Assembly (NCBI GenBank): GCA_002359495.1
Contig: DENB01000036.1
Span: 1-24,084 of the forward strand
Source: Enterobacteriaceae bacterium UBA2655
Lineage (GTDB): Bacteria; Pseudomonadota; Gammaproteobacteria; Enterobacterales; Enterobacteriaceae
Reading direction: 5' to 3'
DNA length: 24,084 nucleotides
A model generated the notes under the pieces. It was not told the DNA's origin. It worked only from the letters and a program-made list of their open reading frames with translations, and did not search any database. Below are positions 1-7,726 of this stretch, piece after piece. The translations under genes were made by a program, and so were the position numbers. Numbering within the stretch: position 1 is the first letter of the stretch; every line of letters starts with the position of its first letter.

Positions 1-930
1 CCGCGAAAAGCCTGGTAAAGACTCATCGGCCGAACGAAATTCGATAAACAGGGTGGCTTCCCGCGTTACAACGTTCGGCGAGTTGGGCGCGGTTTCCAGA
101 CGCCCTACCGAGCTGTGCATCGCCAACCCGTGGCGATCCGCCTCTTCGCGTACCGCTACGATGGTCTTTGCCGCCGCCAACAGCGCGTCACGCCGTCCGG
201 CCATCAGCGACGGGCCGGTATGATTCTGTTCGCCGCTAAAGGTTACCTGCCATTTCAGCGCCGCCCAGGTTTCCTGCACCACGCCTATCGCGGTTCGCTG
301 CTGCTCCAGATGAGGGCCCTGCTCCACATGCAGCTCCACATACCCCGCCAGCGGCAGGCTGAAATCCACATCGCCCTGATAGCCGATAGCGTTTAGCGCC
401 TCGCCCAGCGTAACGCCCTGCGCATCGCGGCAAGCCAGCCCCTGCTCCAGCGTAAGCACGTGGGTAAATACGGCGCTGCCGGTCAGGCTGGGCTGGAAGC
501 GCGCGCCCTCTTCATTGGTCCAGCTCACCACCGCGAGGTTAAAAGGCGCTTCATCGCCCTGCTCGCGCAGCTGACGCGCCAGGCTCAGGATGGCGACCGC
601 GCCGGCCGTTACGCCGTAGGCGCCGTCAAAACGGCCGCCCGCGGGCTGGCTGTCCAGATGGGAACCGCATAACAGCCAGGGCGCGCCGGGCCGCAAGGTC
701 AACAGCCCGAAAAGATTGCCGATGCCGTCGACTTGTACGGTAAAGCCATGCTCATCCAGCCACCGGCTGAACGCATCGCGTATCTGTTTATCCTCTGCAG
801 AAGCCGTCAGGCGATGCAGCCCGCCCGCGGCCGTCGCGCCTGTCCGGCTGCTCAGGGCAAACAGCGCGTCAAAGGTCTGATAATCGGACCTTGTCGCCCG
901 GGGCATTGCCGGGGTGAAGGATGTTGACAT
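1..930 (-). CDS. M20-family zinc amidohydrolase (allantoate / N-carbamoyl-amino-acid hydrolase type), cut by the window edge
   Basis: The minus strand is open from the ATG at 930 to base 1 (310 codons, no stop), so the C-terminus lies outside the window. I read a family pattern of metal-binding residues: a GSHLDS motif with His91, the following Asp102 in GRFDGAYG, the Glu pair 140-141 in WTNEEG, and His201 in ELHVEQGP. These are the bimetal ligands of the allantoate amidohydrolase / N-carbamoyl-L-amino-acid hydrolase branch of M20. The family is usually a little over 400 residues, so roughly a quarter is missing, including the last His. The start at 930 is preferred over 936 because GGAG lies seven bases upstream of 930 but almost touches 936. 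The gene overlaps the end of the DeoR gene by 62 bp, suggesting coupled translation. Substrate (allantoate, ureidopropionate, carbamoyl amino acid) cannot be told. Confidence 0.88.
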   Translation of the reverse strand, partial: MSTSFTPAMPRATRSDYQTFDALFALSSRTGATAAGGLHRLTASAEDKQIRDAFSRWLDEHGFTVQVDGIGNLFGLLTLRPGAPWLLCGSHLDSQPAGGRFDGAYGVTAGAVAILSLARQLREQGDEAPFNLAVVSWTNEEGARFQPSLTGSAVFTHVLTLEQGLACRDAQGVTLGEALNAIGYQGDVDFSLPLAGYVELHVEQGPHLEQQRTAIGVVQETWAALKWQVTFSGEQNHTGPSLMAGRRDALLAAAKTIVAVREEADRHGLAMHSSVGRLETAPNSPNVVTREATLFIEFRSADESLPGFSR

Positions 931-1666
931 GTTCATTCTCCAGACTCGCTATAAAACTCGCCGGAGGAAGCGCATTGGTCACCAGCGTATCAACCGCGCC
1001 AAACGGCAAGGTTTTCACAAAGGTGCGTAGCCCGAACTTCCCCTCATCGGCCAGAATCACGCTGTGGCGGCAGTGCTGAGCCAGCACGCGTCGCAGCAGG
1101 GCTTCCGGCTCCTCGTAATCCATAAATCCGAAATTCAAATCCAGCGCGCCGATCCCCATAAAGGCGATGTCGTAATGAAACTGCTGGGCAAACGCCAGTG
1201 TGTGCAGACCCGTTAACGCGTTGTCGTTACGCCGTACGCGTCCCGGCGTCAGGGTGATCGCGTTATCGCTTTGCTGCGTCAGCAGGCTGGCGATATCCAG
1301 CGAATTGGTCAGCACCTTTAGCCGCGAAAAACGCGTCAGCTGATGCGCCAGCGCCAGCGTCGAGGTGCCGGTGTCCAGAAACAGCGTCATCCCCTCTTCC
1401 ACCAGCCCGCTCGCCAGCATGCCGATGCGTGTTTTCGCACGCGGGCGAATGCGGCTGCGGATTTGCAGCGGCTGCTCTTCGCTCGGCACCGGCATGATGG
1501 CGCCGCCGTGAACGCGTCTCAGCACGCCTTGTTCTTCGAGATACTTCAAATCGCGACGAATCGTCTCTTCCGATACCATGAAGCGCTGCGCCAGCTCCGT
1601 CACCCTGACGCGTTTATCACTGCCCAACTGCCGTTTTATTTCATCCAGCCGCGGTTGATTAATCAT
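869..1666 (-). CDS. DeoR-family transcriptional regulator
   Basis: This is a 265-residue protein. The N-terminal helix-turn-helix spans about residues 5-55 (RVTELAQRFMVSEETIRRDL, then EEQGVLRRVHGGA), the standard DeoR signature. The rest has the DeoRC effector domain features: a DTGTSTLALAHQL phosphate-binding-like turn near residue 98, and a late stretch with DEGKFG where family members carry D-x-S/G-K-F. DeoR proteins normally repress sugar or nucleoside catabolic operons and respond to phosphorylated metabolites. Here the gene sits between an amidase gene (46 bases upstream in transcription order) and the M20 hydrolase that overlaps its end, so it probably controls this cluster. The inducer is unknown. 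Confidence 0.9.
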   Translation of the reverse strand: MINQPRLDEIKRQLGSDKRVRVTELAQRFMVSEETIRRDLKYLEEQGVLRRVHGGAIMPVPSEEQPLQIRSRIRPRAKTRIGMLASGLVEEGMTLFLDTGTSTLALAHQLTRFSRLKVLTNSLDIASLLTQQSDNAITLTPGRVRRNDNALTGLHTLAFAQQFHYDIAFMGIGALDLNFGFMDYEEPEALLRRVLAQHCRHSVILADEGKFGLRTFVKTLPFGAVDTLVTNALPPASFIASLENEHVNILHPGNAPGDKVRLSDL

Positions 1667-1711
1667 GAAAAACCCTTTGCTCCTGAAAAGAAAACCGCAG
1701 TATATCTTTGC

Positions 1712-3150
1712 TTAAGCGCCGGTCGGCGGAAGATGTTGATCCCAGGGCATCAGCGCTTCCAGCGCGGCGCAGAACTGCAATACGTCGCCTTCGGCATAGC
1801 GGCGTCCGATCACCTGAAGTCCCACCGGCAGCCCCTCCGGCGTAAAGCCGCAAGGAAGGGTTGCGGCGGGATTTCCACTCAGGTTGAAAGGCCAGGTAAA
1901 CGGGGTCCAGCGCGCCCACTCTACGCCGCTTCCGCCCGCCGCCTGGCCTTCAGGCGTCTGGCGATCGGCGGCAAACGGCAGTACCGGCAGCGTGGGCGTA
2001 ATCAACAAATCGAACTGGTCAAAAAGCGCATGAACCTGACCGGCAAAAGCGGCTCGCTGTTTTTGCGCGTTGAGGTAGTCAGCCAGGCTTATCTGTTGCG
2101 ATTTTTCGATCAGTGCGGCGAAACCGGGATCGAGCCGATCCATCTGCGACTTCAGCGCATTGCCGTAGGCTACGCCGCGACCGCCGGTCCATAGCGTATC
2201 GAAAACGTCGAACGGGCTTTTCCAGCTCTGAAGCTCTCGCGTGATGGCGACCGGTAACGCTTCCGCCATGCGTGAGATGGCCTGCTTCACCCGCTCCGCA
2301 ATCGATTGCTCTACCGGGGTGTCGAATAACGTCGGACTGTAGCAGACACGCAGTTTCGGCAGAGGCCGATCGCACCGCGCCAGCCAGGATTCGTTTTTAT
2401 CGGGAAGCGCCTGATGATCGCGGGCATCCGGGCCGGAAAGAATGTCATATAGCAGCGCGCTGTCGCGCACCGTACGCGTTATCGGTCCCGCATGGCTCAA
2501 CATCTCAGTCGCCGACCACGGCCAGGTCGGAATACGGCCCAGCGACGCTTTTAAGGCGAAAATGCCGCAGAACGCGCCGGGAATACGTACCGAACCGCCG
2601 CCGTCCGAACCCAGCGCCGCAGGCACCATGCGGGCCGCGACGCTGATTGCGGAGCCGGAGCTGGAACCGCCGCTGGTAAGAGCAGGATCCCAGGGGTTTC
2701 GTCCATGTCCGAAAACGCGCGAATAGCCGGATCCGGTCCAGCCGAATTCCGTCGTGGCCGTTTTGCCGATAATAATCGCGCCGGCAGCTTTCAGGCGGCT
2801 GATAATCGGCGCATCCGCGTCCGGCACGTTATCCAGTGAAGTCAGCGACCCTTTCGTGGTGCGCAGGCCAGCGGTAGAAAAAAGATCTTTAACGCCAAAC
2901 GGCACGCCATGCAGCGGTCCGCGGAATTTCCCCAGCTGCGCCTCGCGATCCAACTGTTCCGCTTCGCGCAGCGCTTCATCGTAATAGACGTCGCCAAACG
3001 CGTTAAATGTGGCATTGTGGCATTGTGGGTTTTAATTCTTTCCAGACACGTCATCGTCAACGCGTTAGCGCTCAGCTCGCCCTGTCGAATTTGTTGCGCC
3101 GCCGTCAGTAGATCAGGCATAGCCACGAGCGGTTTTTCACTTTTTTGCAT
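1712..3150 (-). pseudogene. Amidase-signature family amidase, split by an 8-bp tandem duplication
   Basis: The C-terminal part (bases 2953 to 1712) has all marks of the amidase signature family: the catalytic Lys in GVKDLF, the cis-Ser in the TSGGSSSGSA loop and the nucleophile Ser in GSDGGGSVRIPG. The N-terminal part reads from an ATG at 3150 (GAGG seven bases upstream) in another frame: MPDLLTAAQQIRQGELSA up to KTHNAT. The two join if one copy of an 8-bp tandem repeat at 3008-3028 is removed; the bridge then reads KTHNATFNAFGDVYYDEALR, normal family sequence. Repaired length is 476 residues, as usual for the family. So the gene is disrupted by slippage or by a sequencing error. A shortened protein from an internal start could still contain all three catalytic residues. 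It heads the DeoR/M20 hydrolase cluster and probably released ammonia from an amide. Confidence 0.88.
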
Positions 3151-3549
3151 CGCTGTCCCTCAGCTTCTTTCTCAGCGGGAGAATGAGTTGATAGTGACAA
3201 TAGCGGCAGCGTCAGGCAAGTGCCCTTCATGTTGCGTATGTGGGAAATGTGGTTTTAAAAGGGCAAGCGTAATAAGAAAAGCCGATGCATTCGAACAGAT
3301 TTTTAGTCTGGCTTTAGTCAATAGCAGAGCAATAAACACTCTGTCATGAGAGGATGATGACAGCCGATTTCGCTGGAGAGGGAAAAGCAAAAAGAAGCGA
3401 ATTTATATTTTTTGCTCTTCAGGCGGCGCTATGCGCTGGTCGACGATAATAAATCCGTCTGGATAAAAATAAGGCAGCGACGCATTGCAGGATCTTAAGT
3501 GGGAAGCCCAATAAAATGACGTGCAACAGTCATTTTTTAATCAAATCAC
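3151..3549. other. Gap between the amidase and higBA: no gene recognised
   Basis: About 400 bases lie between the amidase start and the first higBA operator. They should hold the amidase promoter, which I could not place. On the minus strand a short sense-looking stretch (about 3403-3480, LPYFYPDGFIIVDQRIAPP then a stop) looks like the end of a degraded gene, but it has no start codon and I do not recognise it. Confidence 0.4.
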
Positions 3550-3598
3550 TGTTTCTTGGCGGGAAACACATGCTATACTGTTTCCTGCTGTGAAACAG
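3550..3598 (+). promoter_or_regulatory. higBA promoter with two matching operator palindromes
   Basis: Two inverted repeats of the same form, TGTTTC-N7-GAAACA, are centred 29 bases apart. The first is at 3550-3568; the second is at 3578-3598 and extends to CTGTTTC-N7-GAAACAG. An extended -10 (TGCTATACT, 3571-3579) lies between them and touches the second. A weak -35 would fall on the first palindrome at about 3551-3556. The layout fits autorepression by the HigA antitoxin with or without HigB. The palindromes and -10 are seen; HigA binding is inferred. Confidence 0.72.
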
Positions 3599-3610
3599 GA
3601 GCCATCGGCA

Positions 3611-3892
3611 GTGATCAAAAGCTGGAAGCATAAAGGTCTGCAAAAATTATATGAAAAAGACGATACAAGCGGAGTTCAGGCAAAAGATGTCGAGCGGATA
3701 AAGCTCAGATTGTTGGTTATAGACAATGCGACAGCAATTGACGATTTCAAAGATTATCCGGGATTCAGATTTCATTCTCTGAAAGGAAATAAACGGAATT
3801 TATACGCAATTACCGTTCGCGCTAACTGGCGAATCACTTTTGAATTTCAGGACGGTGATGCCTGGATTCTTAATCTGGAGGACTATCACTGA
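3611..3892 (+). CDS. higB: HigB-type toxin (RelE-superfamily mRNA interferase)
   Basis: Starting from GTG at 3611 the product is 93 residues, beginning with an IKSWKHKGLQKLYEKDDTSG block typical of HigB/RelE-like proteins. It continues with RLLVIDNATAIDDFKDYPG, FRFHSLKGNKRNLYAITV and the WRITFEF core near the C-terminus, ending at EDYH. The frame is open further upstream to 3521, but AGGAG at 3597-3601 sits nine bases before the GTG, and the promoter and operators lie in the upstream part, so GTG is the better start. HigB toxins cleave mRNA on the ribosome. The stop overlaps the antitoxin start (TGATG), the toxin-first order typical of higBA. The toxin is likely neutralised by the HigA protein encoded next. 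Confidence 0.9.
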   Translation: MIKSWKHKGLQKLYEKDDTSGVQAKDVERIKLRLLVIDNATAIDDFKDYPGFRFHSLKGNKRNLYAITVRANWRITFEFQDGDAWILNLEDYH

Positions 3893-4212
3893 TGAGCATG
3901 TTCAATCCCCCCCATCCCGGAACGCTGATTGCAGAATATCTGGAAGATTACGGGGTTACGCTCCGCTCTCTGGCGCATGACCTTAACGTTTCGCCTTCAG
4001 CCCTGAGTAAGGCCGCAGCCGGTAAAACCGCAATCAGTCCTGAAATGGCGTTAAAGCTGGAGGCAGGTCTCGGTATTGCCGCCCGTCTCTGGCTGGCGAT
4101 GCAGGCGTCTTACGATCTTAGCCGGGCGCGTAAGACAATCGATCTGTCAAAAGTCATTCCCTCTCCTTACGCTCAGAGCGAACCGTCGCCGGAAGCGAAA
4201 CGCCCGCAATAA
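3892..4212 (+). CDS. higA: HigA-type antitoxin, XRE-family DNA-binding protein
   Basis: The 106-residue protein starts MSMFNPPHPGTLIAEYLEDY, the characteristic HigA/VapI beginning. A helix-turn-helix follows (TLRSLAHDLNVSPSALSKAAAGKTAISPEMALKLE, about residues 24-58), then the RLWLAMQASYDL helix that closes the fold. It overlaps higB by one base, so the two are translated together. It should bind HigB and repress the shared promoter at the two palindromes upstream. The C-terminal tail (SPEAKRPQ) is encoded within the first stem of a hairpin. On a plasmid the pair probably acts in post-segregational stability; this role is inferred. Confidence 0.9.
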   Translation: MSMFNPPHPGTLIAEYLEDYGVTLRSLAHDLNVSPSALSKAAAGKTAISPEMALKLEAGLGIAARLWLAMQASYDLSRARKTIDLSKVIPSPYAQSEPSPEAKRPQ

Positions 4213-4226
4213 GGCGGGCGCTTATT
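4201..4226 (+). terminator. Hairpin at the end of higA, likely terminator
   Basis: A perfect 7-bp GC stem, CGCCCGC (4201-4207) with GCGGGCG (4214-4220), is followed by CTTATTT. The first arm is inside the last codons of higA. The U tract is short, so termination may be partial. Confidence 0.6.
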
Positions 4227-4235
4227 TAAAGGCGG

Positions 4236-4260
4236 GGACAGCAGCGCGAAAATGCTGTCC
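4236..4260. terminator. Second stem-loop between higA and the short-chain dehydrogenase
   Basis: GGACAGCA (4236-4243) pairs perfectly with TGCTGTCC (4253-4260) around a nine-base loop. On the plus strand a TTTT run follows six bases later. It lies between converging genes and could end either transcript; the stem is seen, the role is inferred. Confidence 0.45.
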
Positions 4261-4293
4261 GCCAGTTTTGTCATCTTACTCACTACCATGACG

Positions 4294-5046
4294 TTAAATC
4301 TGCACCTGTCCGCCATCGACAAACAGCTCAATGCCGTTGATATAGCTGGCGTCCTCTGAGGCAAGGAACAGCACGGCTTTGGCGATCTCTTCCGGCTGTC
4401 CTACGCGTCCGGCCGGGATCTGGCTGGCCAGCCAGGCTTTTGTTCCCTCAGCCTGATCGCCACCGCCGAACAGCGTATCAAGACCCGCCGTTTCGGTGAC
4501 GCCGGGGCTGATGGCGTTGACCCGAATGCGTCGCTCTTTAAGATCAAGTATCCAGCTACGGGCAAAATTACGCACCGCCGCCTTGGTCGCTGAATAAACG
4601 CTGAGCGCAGACGTGCCGGAGATACTGGTCGTTGAAGAAGTCAGGACAATGGACGCCCCGTCGCGCAGCAGAGGAAGCGCTTTTTGTACCGTAAACAGCA
4701 CCCCTTTCACATTAGTGTTAAAGGTCTGCTCGTAATGTTCTTCCGTGATCGATCCCAGCGCAGCAAATTCGCCGCCGCCGGCATTGGCGACTAACACATC
4801 GATATGCGCATGTTTTTGCTGAACCGTATCGTACAGTTGGTCGATATCTTTCAGGTTGCTCATATCCCCCTGCACGCCCGTTACGTCCCCCTTAATGCTG
4901 CGCAACGCGCTTTCCAGCGCCGACTGACGTCGACCGGTGATATAAACAGCGGCGTCTTCGGCAGCGAAGGCTTGCGCCGTGGCTAAACCAATACCGCTGG
5001 TGCCGCCGGTCACTACGACTACTTTTTTAGCGAATTTGTCAGACAT
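4294..5046 (-). CDS. Short-chain dehydrogenase/reductase (SDR), classical type
   Basis: A 250-residue classical SDR. The cofactor loop TGGTSGIG is near residue 14 and the NAG motif (VLVANAGGGE) near 85. The catalytic Ser is in SSTTSISGTSA near 138, with Tyr and Lys in YSATKAA about 13 residues later. PGVTETAG and a late DGGQ complete the pattern. The start at 5046 is chosen over the ATGs at 5055 and 5052 because GAGG sits nine bases upstream of it. An Arg after the second strand (TGRR) suggests NADP preference. It is divergent from a LysR regulator, which by position probably controls it, and resembles plasmid-borne SDRs of unknown substrate. The substrate cannot be named. Confidence 0.9.
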   Translation of the reverse strand: MSDKFAKKVVVVTGGTSGIGLATAQAFAAEDAAVYITGRRQSALESALRSIKGDVTGVQGDMSNLKDIDQLYDTVQQKHAHIDVLVANAGGGEFAALGSITEEHYEQTFNTNVKGVLFTVQKALPLLRDGASIVLTSSTTSISGTSALSVYSATKAAVRNFARSWILDLKERRIRVNAISPGVTETAGLDTLFGGGDQAEGTKAWLASQIPAGRVGQPEEIAKAVLFLASEDASYINGIELFVDGGQVQI

Positions 5047-5171
5047 GATCATCATCCTCGTTTTGTCAGGTTGGTTGTTTCGTTGAGAAAGACGATACCA
5101 CCGGGACGATGGTGCAAAAAGTCAGCAAATATGGTATGCATCGTTCTGAAACAGGAACGATACGAGGCATT
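5047..5171. promoter_or_regulatory. Divergent SDR/LysR control region with a perfect inverted repeat
   Basis: The 125 bases between the two starts must hold both promoters. A perfect repeat, ATCGTTC (5140-5146) and GAACGAT (5155-5161) with an 8-base spacer, lies just upstream of the LysR ribosome site (GAGG at 5164-5167). Its position fits autorepression. I could not fix -10 and -35 boxes with confidence. Confidence 0.55.
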
Positions 5172-6074
5172 ATGCGAACTGACCTTAATGATTACCGCTA
5201 TTTTGCCGAGGTGGTGGCGCACGGCGGCTTTGCGGCTGCCGGGCGGGCTATCCGCGAGCCGAAATCAAAACTTAGCCGACGTGTTGCCGAGCTGGAGGCG
5301 CGATTAGGGGTTAGGCTGATTGAGCGCACCAGCCGCCGTTTCAGGGTGACGGAAACAGGCGAGGCTTTTTATGCACGCTGTCGCGCCATGCTGCTGGAAG
5401 CGGAGCAGGCGGAGGCCGTGATTATGCAAACGCAGACGGAGCCGCACGGCAGAGTTCGCTTCAGCTGCCCGACCGGGATGGTAGAAGTTATTTCTGATAT
5501 CACCCTGCGCTTCATGCAACGTTATCCCAAAGTGAAGCTGCAAATCATCGCGTTGGATCGGCCGGTCGACCTGATTGAAGAGCGTATCGACGTGGCGTTG
5601 CGGATACGCACGGCGCTGACCAGCGATGCGGAATTGATCATGCGCACGCTGGGCGTCTCGTATCGCATTCTTGTCGCCAGTCCGAAACTGGCAAGGCAGA
5701 CAGGAACAGAGATCGCGGCGTTAAGGGATGCGCCGACCCTGGGAACCAGCGATGAGCCCGGCGAAATCGAATGGTGCCTGGAAGCGGAAAACCACTCCCC
5801 TTTCCTGCTTCGCCATGAACCCCGCATGAGCTGCAGCGACTTCAGCGCCATTCGCGAAGCCGCTATCAAAGGTTTGGGGATCGCCCTGCTGCCGGATCAC
5901 GTTTGTCACAGCGCGCTGGAAAAGGGCGAGCTGGTTCAGCTTTTTCCGTCATGGCGCAGCGAGGCGGGAATTGTGCATCTGGTGTTTACCACGCGTCGGG
6001 GCCTTCCACCAGCGGTAAGAGCATTGATCGATTGCCTGGCTGAAGGATTTCCTTCATTAACCGGTGCAGTTTAA
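5172..6074 (+). CDS. LysR-family transcriptional regulator
   Basis: From the ATG at 5172 the product is 300 residues, the usual LysR length. The N-terminal winged helix-turn-helix is clear (LNDYRYFAEVVAHGGFAAAG, then LSRRVAELEARLGVRLIERT). The effector domain follows from about residue 90, with RFMQRYPKVKLQII and the DLIEERIDVALRI hallmark of the CrgA/AaeR-like subgroup. The frame is open to 5109, but the domain begins right at MRTDLNDY and GAGG lies four bases before that ATG. Divergent to the SDR gene, it probably activates it in response to an aldehyde, quinone or similar ligand; this is inferred from position only. Confidence 0.92.
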   Translation: MRTDLNDYRYFAEVVAHGGFAAAGRAIREPKSKLSRRVAELEARLGVRLIERTSRRFRVTETGEAFYARCRAMLLEAEQAEAVIMQTQTEPHGRVRFSCPTGMVEVISDITLRFMQRYPKVKLQIIALDRPVDLIEERIDVALRIRTALTSDAELIMRTLGVSYRILVASPKLARQTGTEIAALRDAPTLGTSDEPGEIEWCLEAENHSPFLLRHEPRMSCSDFSAIREAAIKGLGIALLPDHVCHSALEKGELVQLFPSWRSEAGIVHLVFTTRRGLPPAVRALIDCLAEGFPSLTGAV

Positions 6075-6080
6075 TGACGT

Positions 6081-6104
6081 AAAAAAGGCCGCATTGCGCG
6101 ACCT
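6081..6104 (-). terminator. Terminator downstream of the sad gene
   Basis: Read on the minus strand, a 7-bp stem (bases 6104-6098 with 6092-6086, one G-U pair) around five loop bases is followed by a run of six T. It lies about 55 bases past the sad stop, a reasonable factor-independent terminator. Confidence 0.6.
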
Positions 6105-6159
6105 CAGATTTTAAGAGAAAACCTGTCAGCTGTTTTATCGCAGATGGCAGGTCGGATAA

Positions 6160-7536
6160 TTATCGACGGTTTTTCCAGACCGTCTGAACATTGCAAAACT
6201 CATGCACGCCATAGTGCGACAGCTCGCGACCATAGCCGCTTTTTTTCACGCCGCCGATGGTCACGCGCGGATCGGATGCGCCGTAGCCGTTGATGAACAC
6301 GCCGCCGGTTTCAAGGCGGGACGCCATCTTGTCAGCCAGTGCCAGGTTCGCTGTCCACAGGGTTGCGCTGAGGCCAAATTCGCTGTGATTGGCCAACGCC
6401 AGCGCATGTTCGGCATTCTGCGCCACGGTAATCGCCGCCACCGGGCCAAACAACTCTTGTTTAAAGGCCGTCATGTTCTCGCTGACATCTGCCAGAATAG
6501 TCGGCGCGTAGTAATTACCTTCGCCCGCCAGCTTTTCGCCGCCCAGCACCAGGCGCGCTCCTTCCTGCAAACTTTTTTGCACCTGGCCGTCCAGCTCGTC
6601 GCGCAAATCGAAACGCGCCATCGGCCCGATATAGTTAGCGTCGTTCAGCGGATCGCCCACTGACAGCGCCTGAACCGCCGCCGCGAAGCGCGCTTCGAAT
6701 TCTGCGGCGATGGGCGCCTCGATGATAAAGCGTTTCGCCGCCATACATACCTGACCGCTGTTCTGAAAACGGCCGATAACGGCCGCTTTTACCGCTTCAT
6801 CAAGGTCGGCATCCGCCAGCACGATGAAAGGGTCCGCGCCGCCCAGCTCCAGTACGGTTTTTTTCAGCGCCGCGCCAGCCTGCGCTGCGATAGCGGCTCC
6901 GGCGCGTACGCTGCCGGTTACCGCGACGGCGGCAATACGATCGTCTTTGATCGCAGCGGAAACGCCGGCGTTATCGACATTGATTACGTCAAAAACACCC
7001 GCAGGAAGCTCGGTTGCGGCAAACAGATCGCGCAACAGATAAGCACAGCCCATAACGTTTGGCGCATGTTTCAGTAAATAGGCGTTGCCTGCCAGCAAAA
7101 TGCTGACCGCGCCGCGCAGAACCTGCCAGAGCGGGAAGTTCCACGGCATCACGGCAAGGATCACCCCCAGCGGACGAAACTCCTGCCACGCCTGCTGGTT
7201 TTCCACCTGCGTCGCCTGAGGCGCCAGCATGGCAGCGCCATTAGCCGCATACCAGTCGCAAAGATCGGCGCACTTAAGCACTTCTCCCCGCGCCTGCGCA
7301 ATCGGTTTGCCCATTTCCAGCGTGGCCATCTGCGCCAGCTCGTCCTGACGCTGACGAAGCTGACCTGCCAGCTGGCTTAATATCGTCAGGCGTTGTTCCA
7401 GCGGCGTGGCGCGCCACTGTTTTAAGCCCTGAGCGCTGTGTGCCAGTGTCTGTTCAAGTTGTTCAGCGTTCTGCATCGGGTAGCGCGCCAGAATTTCGCC
7501 GGTGGCAGGGTTACGTGAAATCGCATATTCAGTCAT
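6160..7536 (-). CDS. sad: Succinate semialdehyde dehydrogenase, Sad/YneI type
   Basis: A 458-residue aldehyde dehydrogenase starting MTEYAISRNPATGEILARYP, close to E. coli Sad (YneI, 462 residues as recalled). Visible family landmarks are the MPWNFPLWQV Rossmann region, the catalytic Glu in LELGGADPF, the catalytic Cys in NSGQVCMAAKR, and the C-terminal KKSGYGRELSHYG. Sad oxidises succinate semialdehyde to succinate, feeding GABA or aromatic breakdown products into the TCA cycle. It is alone on its strand, 190 bases downstream of uvsE, with its own terminator. Related aldehydes are possible substrates. Confidence 0.88.
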   Translation of the reverse strand: MTEYAISRNPATGEILARYPMQNAEQLEQTLAHSAQGLKQWRATPLEQRLTILSQLAGQLRQRQDELAQMATLEMGKPIAQARGEVLKCADLCDWYAANGAAMLAPQATQVENQQAWQEFRPLGVILAVMPWNFPLWQVLRGAVSILLAGNAYLLKHAPNVMGCAYLLRDLFAATELPAGVFDVINVDNAGVSAAIKDDRIAAVAVTGSVRAGAAIAAQAGAALKKTVLELGGADPFIVLADADLDEAVKAAVIGRFQNSGQVCMAAKRFIIEAPIAAEFEARFAAAVQALSVGDPLNDANYIGPMARFDLRDELDGQVQKSLQEGARLVLGGEKLAGEGNYYAPTILADVSENMTAFKQELFGPVAAITVAQNAEHALALANHSEFGLSATLWTANLALADKMASRLETGGVFINGYGASDPRVTIGGVKKSGYGRELSHYGVHEFCNVQTVWKNRR

Positions 7537-7726
7537 GGCTGTTTCTCATCATCAATTCAGTATGCGCACACCTTACGCGTCGAAGTTGATGATGAAAAAT
7601 GAATAATAGTGAGGAAGTTGTTTCTGCTAGGAGAATGCCGTAACCCTGGCAGCCTGACAAGCCGATCTCCCTGCCATAATCAGATTATTCAGGCCGCTCG
7701 GCTGTCACAGGCCGCTGCTGTTAGCG

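Noticed and set aside
1343..2194. A 283-codon plus-strand frame antisense to deoR and the amidase
   Set aside because: It crosses two well-supported minus-strand genes, is rich in Arg/Gln/His as mirror frames are, and has no family features.
3172..3390. A 72-codon minus-strand frame upstream of the amidase
   Set aside because: No ribosome site, no family pattern, and it covers the likely amidase promoter region.
3403..3480. Minus-strand fragment LPYFYPDGFIIVDQRIAPP ending at a stop
   Set aside because: It has no start codon and no recognised family, and is too short to separate from chance.
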